From DATCLS01 sp036563805 (GTDB taxonomy: Bacteria > Actinomycetota > Acidimicrobiia > Acidimicrobiales > VFJN01), in assembly GCA_036563805.1 (NCBI GenBank), contig DATCLS010000082.1:1-37352 (forward strand): 37,352 bases of DNA. Direction: 5' to 3'. Below the pieces are notes generated by a model, which saw only the letters and a program-made list of their open reading frames with translations, searched no databases and had not been told where the DNA came from. This document shows, one piece after another, positions 31,381-37,352 of the stretch; the first letter of the stretch is position 1, and each line of letters begins with the position of its first letter. The translations under genes and the position numbers were made by a program.

Positions 31381-31608
31381 CCGGGGCCCGGCGGCCGGGG
31401 GTCGCCGCGGCAGGCGCGGCCGGGGTCGGCGGGTCAGGCCTCGAGCACGAGGAGCGTGAGCGTGACGGCGTTGGTGACCGGCCCCGCCTGGCCGGCGTTC
31501 GTCGGGGCGACCGCGCCCAGCCCGGCGGCCACTCGTCGTCGGTCAGCGGCCGGAGCGCCGAGTCGGCGTGGCCGCAGCTCGCGCACCCGGGCGGACCACC
31601 GGGGCAGG
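31381..31608. other. Non-coding stretch between convergent genes
   Basis: About 230 bases between the small membrane ORF and the DUF5134 gene. The minus strand carries a 50-codon frame (31434-31586, GTG start) ending GPVTNAVTLTLLVLEA with decent codon use, but no family or ribosome binding site. I see no terminator with a clear stem and no other feature. Confidence 0.4.
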
Positions 31609-32469
31609 TCAGGCCATGGTGAAAGCCATCAGGGCCATGCCGGCGGACATGAGCGCCGCGGCGGCGGCGTCGGGCCGGCGGGCCCGCACGGCGCACGCGC
31701 AGCCGGTGGCCGTCGGGCGGGTCGACCGGGCCAGGCCGGTCACCAGCCACGCGGCGTGGGCCAGGAATCCGGCACCGGCGACCGCAACGGCCGGGCCGGG
31801 GACCTCTGCGGCCAGCGACACGGTCCGGGCCGGCTGCCCGCCCACCTGCCCGCCGGCGGCCGGGGTGGCGGCATCTGCCACCCCGGCCGAGCGGGGGGTG
31901 CCGCTGGCGCTCCGGCGCTCCGGCGCCGGTGTCGCCCCGGCGTTGCCGTGGTGGGCATGGTGGTCCCGGACCAAGTGGTCCTGGTGGCTGTGGAGGTCGT
32001 GCGCATCCCCGGGGCCTTGGGCGCCATGCCGGTCGTCACCCGGGAGGGCCTGGTGGCCGCCGTGCCCGGCGCCGGCCAGCAGGGCGATCATGAGGGCGCT
32101 GGCGGCCACGTGGTGGGCGGCGCCGAGGCAGGCGAGCCGGCGTCCGGCGGCCGTCCCCGCCGGGGGAGGCCCGGGCCCCCGCACCGGTCCCGCCGAGGCT
32201 CCCGTCCTGGCCCACGACCCCGCCAGCGCCCCGACGCCGGCGGGCCCGGCGGCGGCGAAGATCGTGATCCATGCCTCGGCGGGGCCGGTCGGGAGCCGGC
32301 TCCCGGCCGGGACGGCCATGGCGGCCATGCCGGCCGCCATGGCCGCACAGGCGGCGGCGTCCAACCGCCCGGCGGTGTCGCGTCGCATGACGAGGCGAAC
32401 GAGCGCGACGGCTGCCAAGGCGGCGAAGGTCGCCGCCGCCGGCCAGTCGACCCAGGGGGACCCGGTCAC
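31609..32469 (-). CDS. DUF5134 family multi-pass membrane protein with His-rich loop
   Basis: A 286-residue protein of unknown function. Hydrophobic segments are seen at WPAAATFAALAAVALVRL, RLDAAACAAMAAGMAAMAV, AWITIFAAAGPAGVGALAG, RLACLGAAHHVAASALMIALL, AVAVAGAGFLAHAAWLVTGL and AAAAALMSAGMALMAF, as expected for DUF5134. Between helices 4 and 5 lies a loop dense in His and Asp (GHGGHQ, DRHGAQ, DAHDLHSHQDHLVRDHHAHH), which could bind a metal such as copper, nickel or zinc. Met residues in the helices (MAAGMAAM, MSAGMALM) fit copper handling. The upstream small Cys-rich gene is 48 bases away and probably in the same operon. A metal role is inferred. Confidence 0.8.
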   Translation of the reverse strand: MTGSPWVDWPAAATFAALAAVALVRLVMRRDTAGRLDAAACAAMAAGMAAMAVPAGSRLPTGPAEAWITIFAAAGPAGVGALAGSWARTGASAGPVRGPGPPPAGTAAGRRLACLGAAHHVAASALMIALLAGAGHGGHQALPGDDRHGAQGPGDAHDLHSHQDHLVRDHHAHHGNAGATPAPERRSASGTPRSAGVADAATPAAGGQVGGQPARTVSLAAEVPGPAVAVAGAGFLAHAAWLVTGLARSTRPTATGCACAVRARRPDAAAAALMSAGMALMAFTMA

Positions 32470-32517
32470 CGCGGACCCCGTTCCACCGGACCCCTGTGTC
32501 GACCGGACTTCGGACGG

Positions 32518-32748
32518 TCAGGCCGCCCCGGCCAGGAGCTGGTCGAGGGCGCCGGTTCTGACGCCGTCCACCAGGTCCCGGAGCTGGCCCAGGCTCATCT
32601 CGATGCGTTGGCCGAAGTCGTCGGTCATGACGATCCGGCGCTCGGGCGGGGCGGACTCGTCGACGTGGAGCGCAGGGCAGCCGCAGCTGCACTTGCCACA
32701 GAAGGTGGCGACCTGGCGGAGACCGGGGACCGTGTCGGGGGAGGACAT
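32518..32748 (-). CDS. Small Cys-rich protein, partner of the DUF5134 gene
   Basis: A 76-residue protein with four cysteines close together, FCGKCSCGCPALHVDES, as in metal-binding knuckles. An amphipathic rest follows (RRIVMTDDFGQRIEMSLGQLRDLVDGVR). The ATG is preceded by GGAGACAG, a usable ribosome binding site. It is the first gene of a two-gene unit with DUF5134 and lies about 50 bases downstream of a palindromic candidate operator. It could be a metal carrier or sensor. No family is recognised. Confidence 0.78.
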   Translation of the reverse strand: MSSPDTVPGLRQVATFCGKCSCGCPALHVDESAPPERRIVMTDDFGQRIEMSLGQLRDLVDGVRTGALDQLLAGAA

Positions 32749-32795
32749 GAGCTGTCTCCTTCACCGGGGAACCGGAGCGACGGTTCGTGGACCGT

Positions 32796-32833
32796 CAACT
32801 ACGAAAAGTAGTTGGACGGGCGGTTTATGTGAA
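32796..32833 (-). promoter_or_regulatory. Promoter with 7-bp palindromic operator upstream of the Cys-rich gene
   Basis: On the minus strand TTCACA (32828-32833) and TACTTT (32805-32810) are spaced 17 bases. The perfect inverted repeat CAACTAC-GAAAA-GTAGTTG (32796-32814) covers the -10. Its ACTAC/GTAGT core resembles BlaI/MecI/CopY-type operators. No such repressor is in this window. The palindrome is seen directly; its use as an operator is inferred. Confidence 0.6.
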
Positions 32834-32893
32834 GGGACTGAACAATATGGCCGCCAGATGTCCGGTTGGCGGCCGGCGGTGGCCCCGCGTGGC

Positions 32894-33397
32894 TCAGGCC
32901 TCGTGTCCGCCCTGCTCGGCGGCCCGTCGCCGGCAGCTGGCGATCTCGGACCGGGCCGCTTCGACGCCCTCCCACCCCCGGACGCTCGAGCTCTTGTCCG
33001 GCTCGAGCACCTTGTAGACCTCGAAGAAGTGCTCGATCTCGTGGGCCAGGAACTCGGGCAGGTCGCCGAGGTCGGCCACGTTGGCCCACCGGGGGTCGCC
33101 GGCCGGCACGCACAGGATCTTGGCGTCGGGCCCCTTGTCGTCGGTCATCCAGAACACGGCGACGGGGCGGGCGGTGATCCAGCACCCGGGGAAGGTCGGC
33201 TCCTCGAGCAGGACGAGGGCGTCGAGCGGATCGCCGTCCTCGGACAGCGTGCCCGGGATGTACCCGTAGTCGGCCGGGTAGGTCGTCGCCGTGAACAGCC
33301 GCCGGTCAAGGCGGAACACGCCGGCCTCGTGGTCGAACTCGTACTTGTTGCGGCTGCCCCGGGGGATCTCGACGACGACGTCGATCTCGTCGGTCAC
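32894..33397 (-). CDS. ppa: Inorganic pyrophosphatase
   Basis: Hydrolyses pyrophosphate to two phosphates and so drives biosynthetic reactions; soluble, cytosolic family I enzyme. The 167-residue protein has VVVEIPRGSRNKYEFD, TYPADYGYIPGTLSEDGDPLDALVLL (the signature with the catalytic Asp cluster), AVFWMTDDKGPDAKILCVPAGDPRW and EIEHFFEVYKVLEPDKS. The GTG at 33397 is the only start before the conserved IPRG. It is a single gene, divergent from the AlaC gene with about 80 bases between. Confidence 0.96.
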   Translation of the reverse strand: MTDEIDVVVEIPRGSRNKYEFDHEAGVFRLDRRLFTATTYPADYGYIPGTLSEDGDPLDALVLLEEPTFPGCWITARPVAVFWMTDDKGPDAKILCVPAGDPRWANVADLGDLPEFLAHEIEHFFEVYKVLEPDKSSSVRGWEGVEAARSEIASCRRRAAEQGGHEA

Positions 33398-33480
33398 GGC
33401 ACCATCATGGTCCCCAGGTGGGGCTGGGTCCCGGAAATCCCCTGCAGGTCGCCGTGCGCAGGGCGACTAGCGTTGCGGCG

Positions 33481-34662
33481 ATGGAGTTTCGCCGCATCAC
33501 CGGGCTGCCCCCGTACGTCTTCACGATCATCGACGGTCTGAAGATCGAGGCCCGGCGAGCCGGCATCGACGTGATCGACCTCGGGTTCGGCAACCCCGAC
33601 ATCCCGTCGCCCGAGCTGGCGGTCAACAAGCTGTGCGAGGCGGCTCGCAACACCCGCAACCACCGCTACTCGTCCAGCCGGGGGATCCCCAAGCTGCGTC
33701 TGGCGGTGGCCGACCTCTACCAGCGTCGGTTCGGCGTGACGCTCGACCCCGAGCGCGAGGTCCTCAGCACGATCGGGGCCAAGGAGGGGTTCTCGCACCT
33801 GATGTGGGTGCTGCTCGGCCCCGGCGACGCCGCGTTGGTGCCCTCGCCGTCGTACCCGATCCACATCTGGGGACCGCTCTTCGCCGGGGCGGCCGCCCGC
33901 GAGATTCCGATGACGACGACCGACGGCGGCAACCTCGTCGACCGGGTGCGCGAGGCCTACGAGTACTCGTGGCCCAAGCCGCGGGTCATCGTGCTCAGCT
34001 TCCCCCACAACCCGACGACGGCCACGGTCGACCTCGACTTCTTCCAGCAGGTGGTCGACTTCGCCCGGGAGCGCGAGGTCGTGGTCGTGCACGACAACGC
34101 CTACGCCGAGCTGGGCTACGACGGGTTCCAGCCGCCGTCGATCCTCCAGGCCGAGGGGGCCAAGGAGTGCGCCGTCGAGTTCTACTCGATGACCAAGGCG
34201 TTCTCGATGGCCGGCTGGCGGATGGCGTTCCTGGTCGGCAACGCCGAGGTGGTGCAGGCGCTGGCCAAGCTGAAGTCGTACCTCGACTACGGCGTGTTCC
34301 AGCCGATCCAGATCGCCGCCACCGTGACGCTGAACGAGGCCGTCGACTTTCCGGACGAGGTGCAGGCCGTCTACCAGGGGCGGCGCGACGCCCTCATCGA
34401 CGGTCTCCACCGGATCGGGTGGGAGGTGCCCCGGCCCCGGGGGACGATGTTCGCCTGGGCGCCGATCCCCGAGCCCTACCGCGACATGGGCTCGGTCGAG
34501 TTCGCCTCCATGCTCGTGAAGGAGGCCCAGGTGGCGACCTCGCCCGGCGTGGGCTTCGGCCCGGGCGGCGAGGGCTACGTGCGCTTCGCTCTGATCGAGA
34601 ACGAGCAGCGCATCCAGCAGGCCATCCGCAACCTGCGCCGGACGCTGCGGAAGCTGGGCTGA
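33481..34662 (+). CDS. alaC: AlaC-like pyridoxal-phosphate aminotransferase
   Basis: Fold type I aminotransferase, probably glutamate-pyruvate (alanine-forming). The 393-residue protein resembles E. coli AlaC from the start (EFRRITGLPPYVFTIIDGLK) to the end (RFALIENEQRIQQAIRNLRR). The PLP lysine is K239 in SMTKAFSMAGWRMAF. Other marks are GFGNPDIPSPE, YSSSRGIPKLR, GAKEGFSHLMW, SYPIHIWG, FPHNPTTATV and HDNAYAELGYDG. The ATG at 33481 is chosen because the AlaC-like sequence starts there. Close relatives may use LL-diaminopimelate or other amino acids, so the substrate is not certain. It is a single gene with a GC hairpin after the stop. Confidence 0.9.
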   Translation: MEFRRITGLPPYVFTIIDGLKIEARRAGIDVIDLGFGNPDIPSPELAVNKLCEAARNTRNHRYSSSRGIPKLRLAVADLYQRRFGVTLDPEREVLSTIGAKEGFSHLMWVLLGPGDAALVPSPSYPIHIWGPLFAGAAAREIPMTTTDGGNLVDRVREAYEYSWPKPRVIVLSFPHNPTTATVDLDFFQQVVDFAREREVVVVHDNAYAELGYDGFQPPSILQAEGAKECAVEFYSMTKAFSMAGWRMAFLVGNAEVVQALAKLKSYLDYGVFQPIQIAATVTLNEAVDFPDEVQAVYQGRRDALIDGLHRIGWEVPRPRGTMFAWAPIPEPYRDMGSVEFASMLVKEAQVATSPGVGFGPGGEGYVRFALIENEQRIQQAIRNLRRTLRKLG

Positions 34663-34677
34663 GGAGCGTCGGCTTGG

Positions 34678-34698
34678 GGGCCGGCCGCCGGCCGGCCC
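34678..34698 (+). terminator. Hairpin after alaC
   Basis: Perfect 8-bp arms GGGCCGGC / GCCGGCCC with a 5-base loop begin 15 bases after the alaC stop. There is no T tract, so it may act with Rho or not at all. Confidence 0.5.
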
Positions 34699-35151
34699 GG
34701 TAGGGAGGCAGCCGGGGGCCGCCCTCGGCCCCGACCCCGGCGCGCCCGCCCACCGGCCGGTCGGGGCGGCGGGCCGCTGGCTGGGTGCGCCCGCTCGTGG
34801 CCGTCGTGGTGGGCCGGCATCCGGCGTGGGCGGCCGGGTGCCCGCCCACCGGTCCCTCGGTTCGGCGCCCCGGTGGCCTGCCCCGGGTCGAGGCGGTGCG
34901 AGGTCCTGCCGCCCCGCCGGTCCGGCGTGCCCGGCAGCCGGCCGTCGACCAGACGGCCGGGGCCGTCCGCTGGCCACCCGCTGGCCGTCAGCCCGCCGCG
35001 GCGACTCACGGGCCGTGGTGGTCGAGCGGGCGCCCTGGAGCCGGCCGGCCGGCTCGGTGTGCCCGGTCAAGGGCCTCTGCTGGACAACCACGGGGCGCAG
35101 CCGACGTCCCCCCGGCGGGCGGATGCGCGGGGCCATCGGCCGGCAGTGATC

Positions 35152-35186
35152 GACCGGGTCGATCCGGCCGACGGGTCGACCCGGTC
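35152..35186. repeat. Perfect 11-bp hairpin, first of a tandem pair
   Basis: Arms GACCGGGTCGA and TCGACCCGGTC with a 13-base loop. It lies next to a second perfect hairpin in the non-coding stretch downstream of the histidine kinase gene. Confidence 0.7.
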
Positions 35187-35195
35187 CCGCCCTCG

Positions 35196-35232
35196 GAGGG
35201 ACCCGGCGCACGGGGAGGGGGCCGGGTCCCTC
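35196..35232. terminator. Perfect 12-bp hairpin downstream of the histidine kinase gene
   Basis: Arms GAGGGACCCGGC and GCCGGGTCCCTC with a 13-base loop, 44 bases after the kinase stop on the minus strand. Probably the terminator for that gene, with the neighbouring hairpin as a backup. Confidence 0.65.
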
Positions 35233-35275
35233 GCTGGCGCGATCAGGGCGCGGTGGGCGGGGTCAGGGGGGGCGG

Positions 35276-37352
35276 TCAGGACTTGTCGCCGCCGCCCTGG
35301 GCCTCGTCGAGGCCCCGCTGCACGCCGGACGTGAAGTTGGTCAGGAAGCCGTACACGTCGTCGGGGGAGGGCGGCGAGGCGGGCGCCTCGGCCGCCCGCT
35401 CGCGGCGCCGCACGGTCAGCGGGTCGGTGTCGGGCAGGTTCGTGCCTTTGACCCGGCGGGTCAGGCCGCTGGCGGTCGTCCCGGCGCCCCCGTCCCCACC
35501 GGCCGGCGGGACCCCGCTGTCGGGCACGGCCCGGAGGTGGGCGGTGGGCGGCCCGCCGGGGCTGTCGCCGGCGGCCGCAGCATCCCTGGCGACGGCGGCA
35601 TCGCCGGCGCCCGCCACCGGCCGCAGCGGCGGGCGCTCGCCCGCCCGCCCGGCGTCGCGGTCCGGACCCGCTGGCGGGGATCCGGCGGGCGTGGACCCCG
35701 CGGGCGAGGTGGGCGGCACGGGAACCAGAGGCGGCCGGCCCGGGTCCGGCGTCGACGCCCCGACCGGGGGCGCTTCGAGCGAGGGGGCGGCCGATGGCTC
35801 CGGAGCGGGCGCCGCCAACGGTCCCGCCGAGAACGCCCCGGCGGCCGGTGCGCCGGCCCGGTCGGCCGGTGCCGCGCCGGCCTCCGGCCCCGGCTCGGAG
35901 CCGGAGGCCGGCGTCGACCCCCGGTCCGCGTCACGGCGGGCCTGGGGCGGCTCGCCACTGGCGCGTCCGGTGGCACCCGATGCGGTGCCCGGGACCGGCC
36001 GGTCGTCGGTGCGGGCATGGCGGCCGAGGGCGGCCAGCAGGTCCTCGGGCGGCGCGGGCGCCCGGTTGGCGGACGCAGCGGGACCGACCGGCGTGCGCTT
36101 GACCAGCCCGCTGGCGGTGCGGGTCGGCTCGGCGTCGGGGATGCGGCGGACCGGCCCGGTCGCCGGGCCCCGCCCGGCGCCGCGCCCCGGTCCCCGGCCC
36201 GAGCCGCGTCCCGGTCCGCCACCCGAGCCCGGCGTCGGCACCCACCCGGCCGCCGTCGCCCGGTCGCCCGGCGAGCCCGGCGACGCGGGCGGAGCCGGGG
36301 ACGCCGGCGAGGCGGGCGACGACGGCGCGGGTGAGGCGGACGGAGCTGGCTGAGCCGGCGAGGTCCCCGGTGCGAAAGCCGTCGGGGAAGCGATCCAGCC
36401 GGCCATGCCGCGTCCGGAATCGCCGGCCCCGGCGCCACCAGGGCCCCCGACTCCGGGGCCGCCCGTCCGCGAAGCCGAGCCCCCGGCCCCCGGGCCGCCC
36501 GCTTGGCGGCCGCCGGCCACCGAGTCGGCCAGGCTGGCCAGGGCGTCGGCGATGCGGTCCGGCCCGCTGATCAGCCGGTTGCCGTTGGTTCCGCCGTGGC
36601 CGTTGGCGCCGTTCCCAGCCCCGTTGCCGGCACCGTTCGCCGCCCCGGCTCCGGCGCCCGACCCGGCCCCGTCCCCCGCCCCGGCGTCGGGCGCCGGGGC
36701 GGGGAACACCGACGTCCCCGCGGTCGGCGTGGCGCCGAGCGCCGCCAGCGCCGGCTCGGGCTCCTCGGCCGGCCGCACGTCGGGCGGGACGGGCCGGTGG
36801 CCGTGGGGGTCGGTGATCGGGTCGTCGGTCGGCGTCTCGGAGGTGAGCAGCGCCGGCGGGAGCTGGACCTTCGCCATGATGCCGCCACCGCTGGCCCGCT
36901 GGAGCTCGAGGTGGATGTCGTGGCGGGCGGCGAGGTTGCCGGCCACGTAGTGGCCCAGGTACTTGGACGGGGCGATCGTGAACGACTCGGTCCCGGCCAG
37001 GCGCCGGTTGGCCTGGGCGATGTCGGCGTCGGGCATGCCGAGGCCGTGGTCGATGATGGCCAGGGAGTAGGTGCCGCCGGACTCGGCCCGACCCCGGATC
37101 TCGACGTTCTCGTCGGGCGGGGAGAACGTCAGCGCGTTCTCCACGAACTCGGCGATGAGGTGGGCGAGGTCGGCGGCGGCGGAGCCGAGGATGGTGGCGG
37201 GCTCGACGTCGCGGATCGTGACCCGCTGGTAGTCCTCGACCTCGCCGAGGGCGGCCCGGATCACATCGGTGATGCGCACCGGTGCCGCCCACTTGCGTGG
37301 GGGCTCGATGCCGGCCAGCACGAGCAGCGACTCGGCGTTGCGGCGCATGCGC
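35276..37352 (-). CDS. Conservon-type (CvnA-like) sensor histidine kinase, C-terminal part (5' partial)
   Basis: C-terminal 690 or so residues of a nitrate/nitrite-sensor-type actinobacterial kinase. The frame is open to the window edge; the visible start RMRRNAESLLVLAGIEPPRKW is the conserved region right after the phospho-acceptor His, which lies off the window. The HATPase domain (about 25-165) has AEFVENALTFSPPDENVEI (N box), AIIDHGLGMPDADI (G1) and GHYVAGNLAARHDIHLEL (G2). A tail of nearly 500 residues rich in Pro, Gly and Ala follows. It contains repeated short motifs of the type TASGLVKRTP and ASGLTRRVKG and ends PDDVYGFLTNFTSGVQRGLDEAQ, as in CvnA-type kinases. The usual next genes (roadblock, DUF742, GTPase) are not found downstream. 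Confidence 0.88.
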   Translation of the reverse strand, partial: RMRRNAESLLVLAGIEPPRKWAAPVRITDVIRAALGEVEDYQRVTIRDVEPATILGSAAADLAHLIAEFVENALTFSPPDENVEIRGRAESGGTYSLAIIDHGLGMPDADIAQANRRLAGTESFTIAPSKYLGHYVAGNLAARHDIHLELQRASGGGIMAKVQLPPALLTSETPTDDPITDPHGHRPVPPDVRPAEEPEPALAALGATPTAGTSVFPAPAPDAGAGDGAGSGAGAGAANGAGNGAGNGANGHGGTNGNRLISGPDRIADALASLADSVAGGRQAGGPGAGGSASRTGGPGVGGPGGAGAGDSGRGMAGWIASPTAFAPGTSPAQPAPSASPAPSSPASPASPAPPASPGSPGDRATAAGWVPTPGSGGGPGRGSGRGPGRGAGRGPATGPVRRIPDAEPTRTASGLVKRTPVGPAASANRAPAPPEDLLAALGRHARTDDRPVPGTASGATGRASGEPPQARRDADRGSTPASGSEPGPEAGAAPADRAGAPAAGAFSAGPLAAPAPEPSAAPSLEAPPVGASTPDPGRPPLVPVPPTSPAGSTPAGSPPAGPDRDAGRAGERPPLRPVAGAGDAAVARDAAAAGDSPGGPPTAHLRAVPDSGVPPAGGDGGAGTTASGLTRRVKGTNLPDTDPLTVRRRERAAEAPASPPSPDDVYGFLTNFTSGVQRGLDEAQGGGDKS

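Larger units (their letters stand above)
34663..35275. other. Long non-coding stretch between alaC and the histidine kinase
   Basis: About 610 bases with open frames on both strands, but none has family similarity, a ribosome binding site or sensible amino acid composition (all Pro/Gly/Arg/Ala). It holds a GC hairpin just after alaC and two perfect hairpins at its right end. The middle (34700-35150) shows nothing I can name. It could be a gene remnant. Confidence 0.5.

Noticed and set aside
31434..31586. 50-codon minus-strand frame ending GPVTNAVTLTLLVLEA
   Set aside because: Reasonable codon use but no ribosome binding site, no family and too short; noted only.
31456..33541. Long plus-strand frames across the DUF5134 and ppa genes
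   Set aside because: Shadows of genes with clear family motifs on the minus strand.
33394..35211. 605-codon minus-strand frame opposite alaC
   Set aside because: Shadow of AlaC; the part beyond alaC has only Arg/Pro/Gly composition.
34785..36353. 522-codon plus-strand frame over the kinase tail
   Set aside because: Antisense of the Pro/Gly/Ala-rich tail; no start signal or motif.

Overview
This is a very GC-rich (roughly 70-75 %), densely coded bacterial chromosome segment. Several markers point to an actinobacterium: a WhiB protein, an XRE/DUF397 pair, a PimB-type mannosyltransferase, a conservon-type (CvnA-like) histidine kinase, many GTG starts and leaderless-looking promoters. The class cannot be fixed from sequence alone; Acidimicrobiia is my guess. 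I saw no rRNA, tRNA, CRISPR array, phage or insertion sequence. Both window edges cut genes.

Layout. 0-4.7 kb: 3' part of a VanY-type peptidase, a class I fructose-bisphosphate aldolase, a convergent NarL-type two-component pair and a membrane-anchored YceI protein. 4.8-10.0 kb (minus strand): a coupled glycerol operon running glpD > alkyl-DHAP-synthase-like flavoprotein > four-helix membrane protein > glpK, each junction a 4-base stop/start overlap. 10.2-13.2 kb: PerR-like Fur regulator, short rubrerythrin, two-cluster Fe-S/CCG protein and DUF3501 protein, with a perfect hairpin terminator inside the set. 13.4-15.6 kb: whiB, trpD and a TetR regulator, the last two with leaderless-looking promoters. 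15.6-16.2 kb: a decayed ABC-exporter ATPase domain.

16.3-28.7 kb: Lrp-type RAM domain protein and DEDDh/GIY-YIG nuclease on the minus strand; then, on the plus strand, zinc ribbon protein, NYN ribonuclease with coiled coil, small Cys-rich protein, QueG, PimB-like glycosyltransferase, 4-TM protein, SRPBCC protein, ArsA-like ATPase, small acidic protein, DUF1269 protein, baeRF/Vms1-like protein and ROK glucokinase. Parts of this order (trpD, DEDDh nuclease, pimB, SRPBCC, ArsA) recall the Rv2184c-Rv2192c region of Mycobacterium tuberculosis.

28.8-37.3 kb: a proline-rich surface protein with two Ltp repeats and an exact 93-bp internal duplication; an XRE-DUF397 regulator pair; a His-rich DUF5134 membrane protein with a small Cys-rich partner under a promoter overlapped by a 7-bp palindrome; inorganic pyrophosphatase; AlaC-type aminotransferase; a 600-base non-coding stretch with two perfect hairpins; and the C-terminal part of a conservon-type histidine kinase.

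The most promising less-described systems are the PerR/rubrerythrin/CCG/DUF3501 set, the glycerol operon with an ether-lipid-type enzyme, and the DUF5134/Cys-rich pair with its operator.
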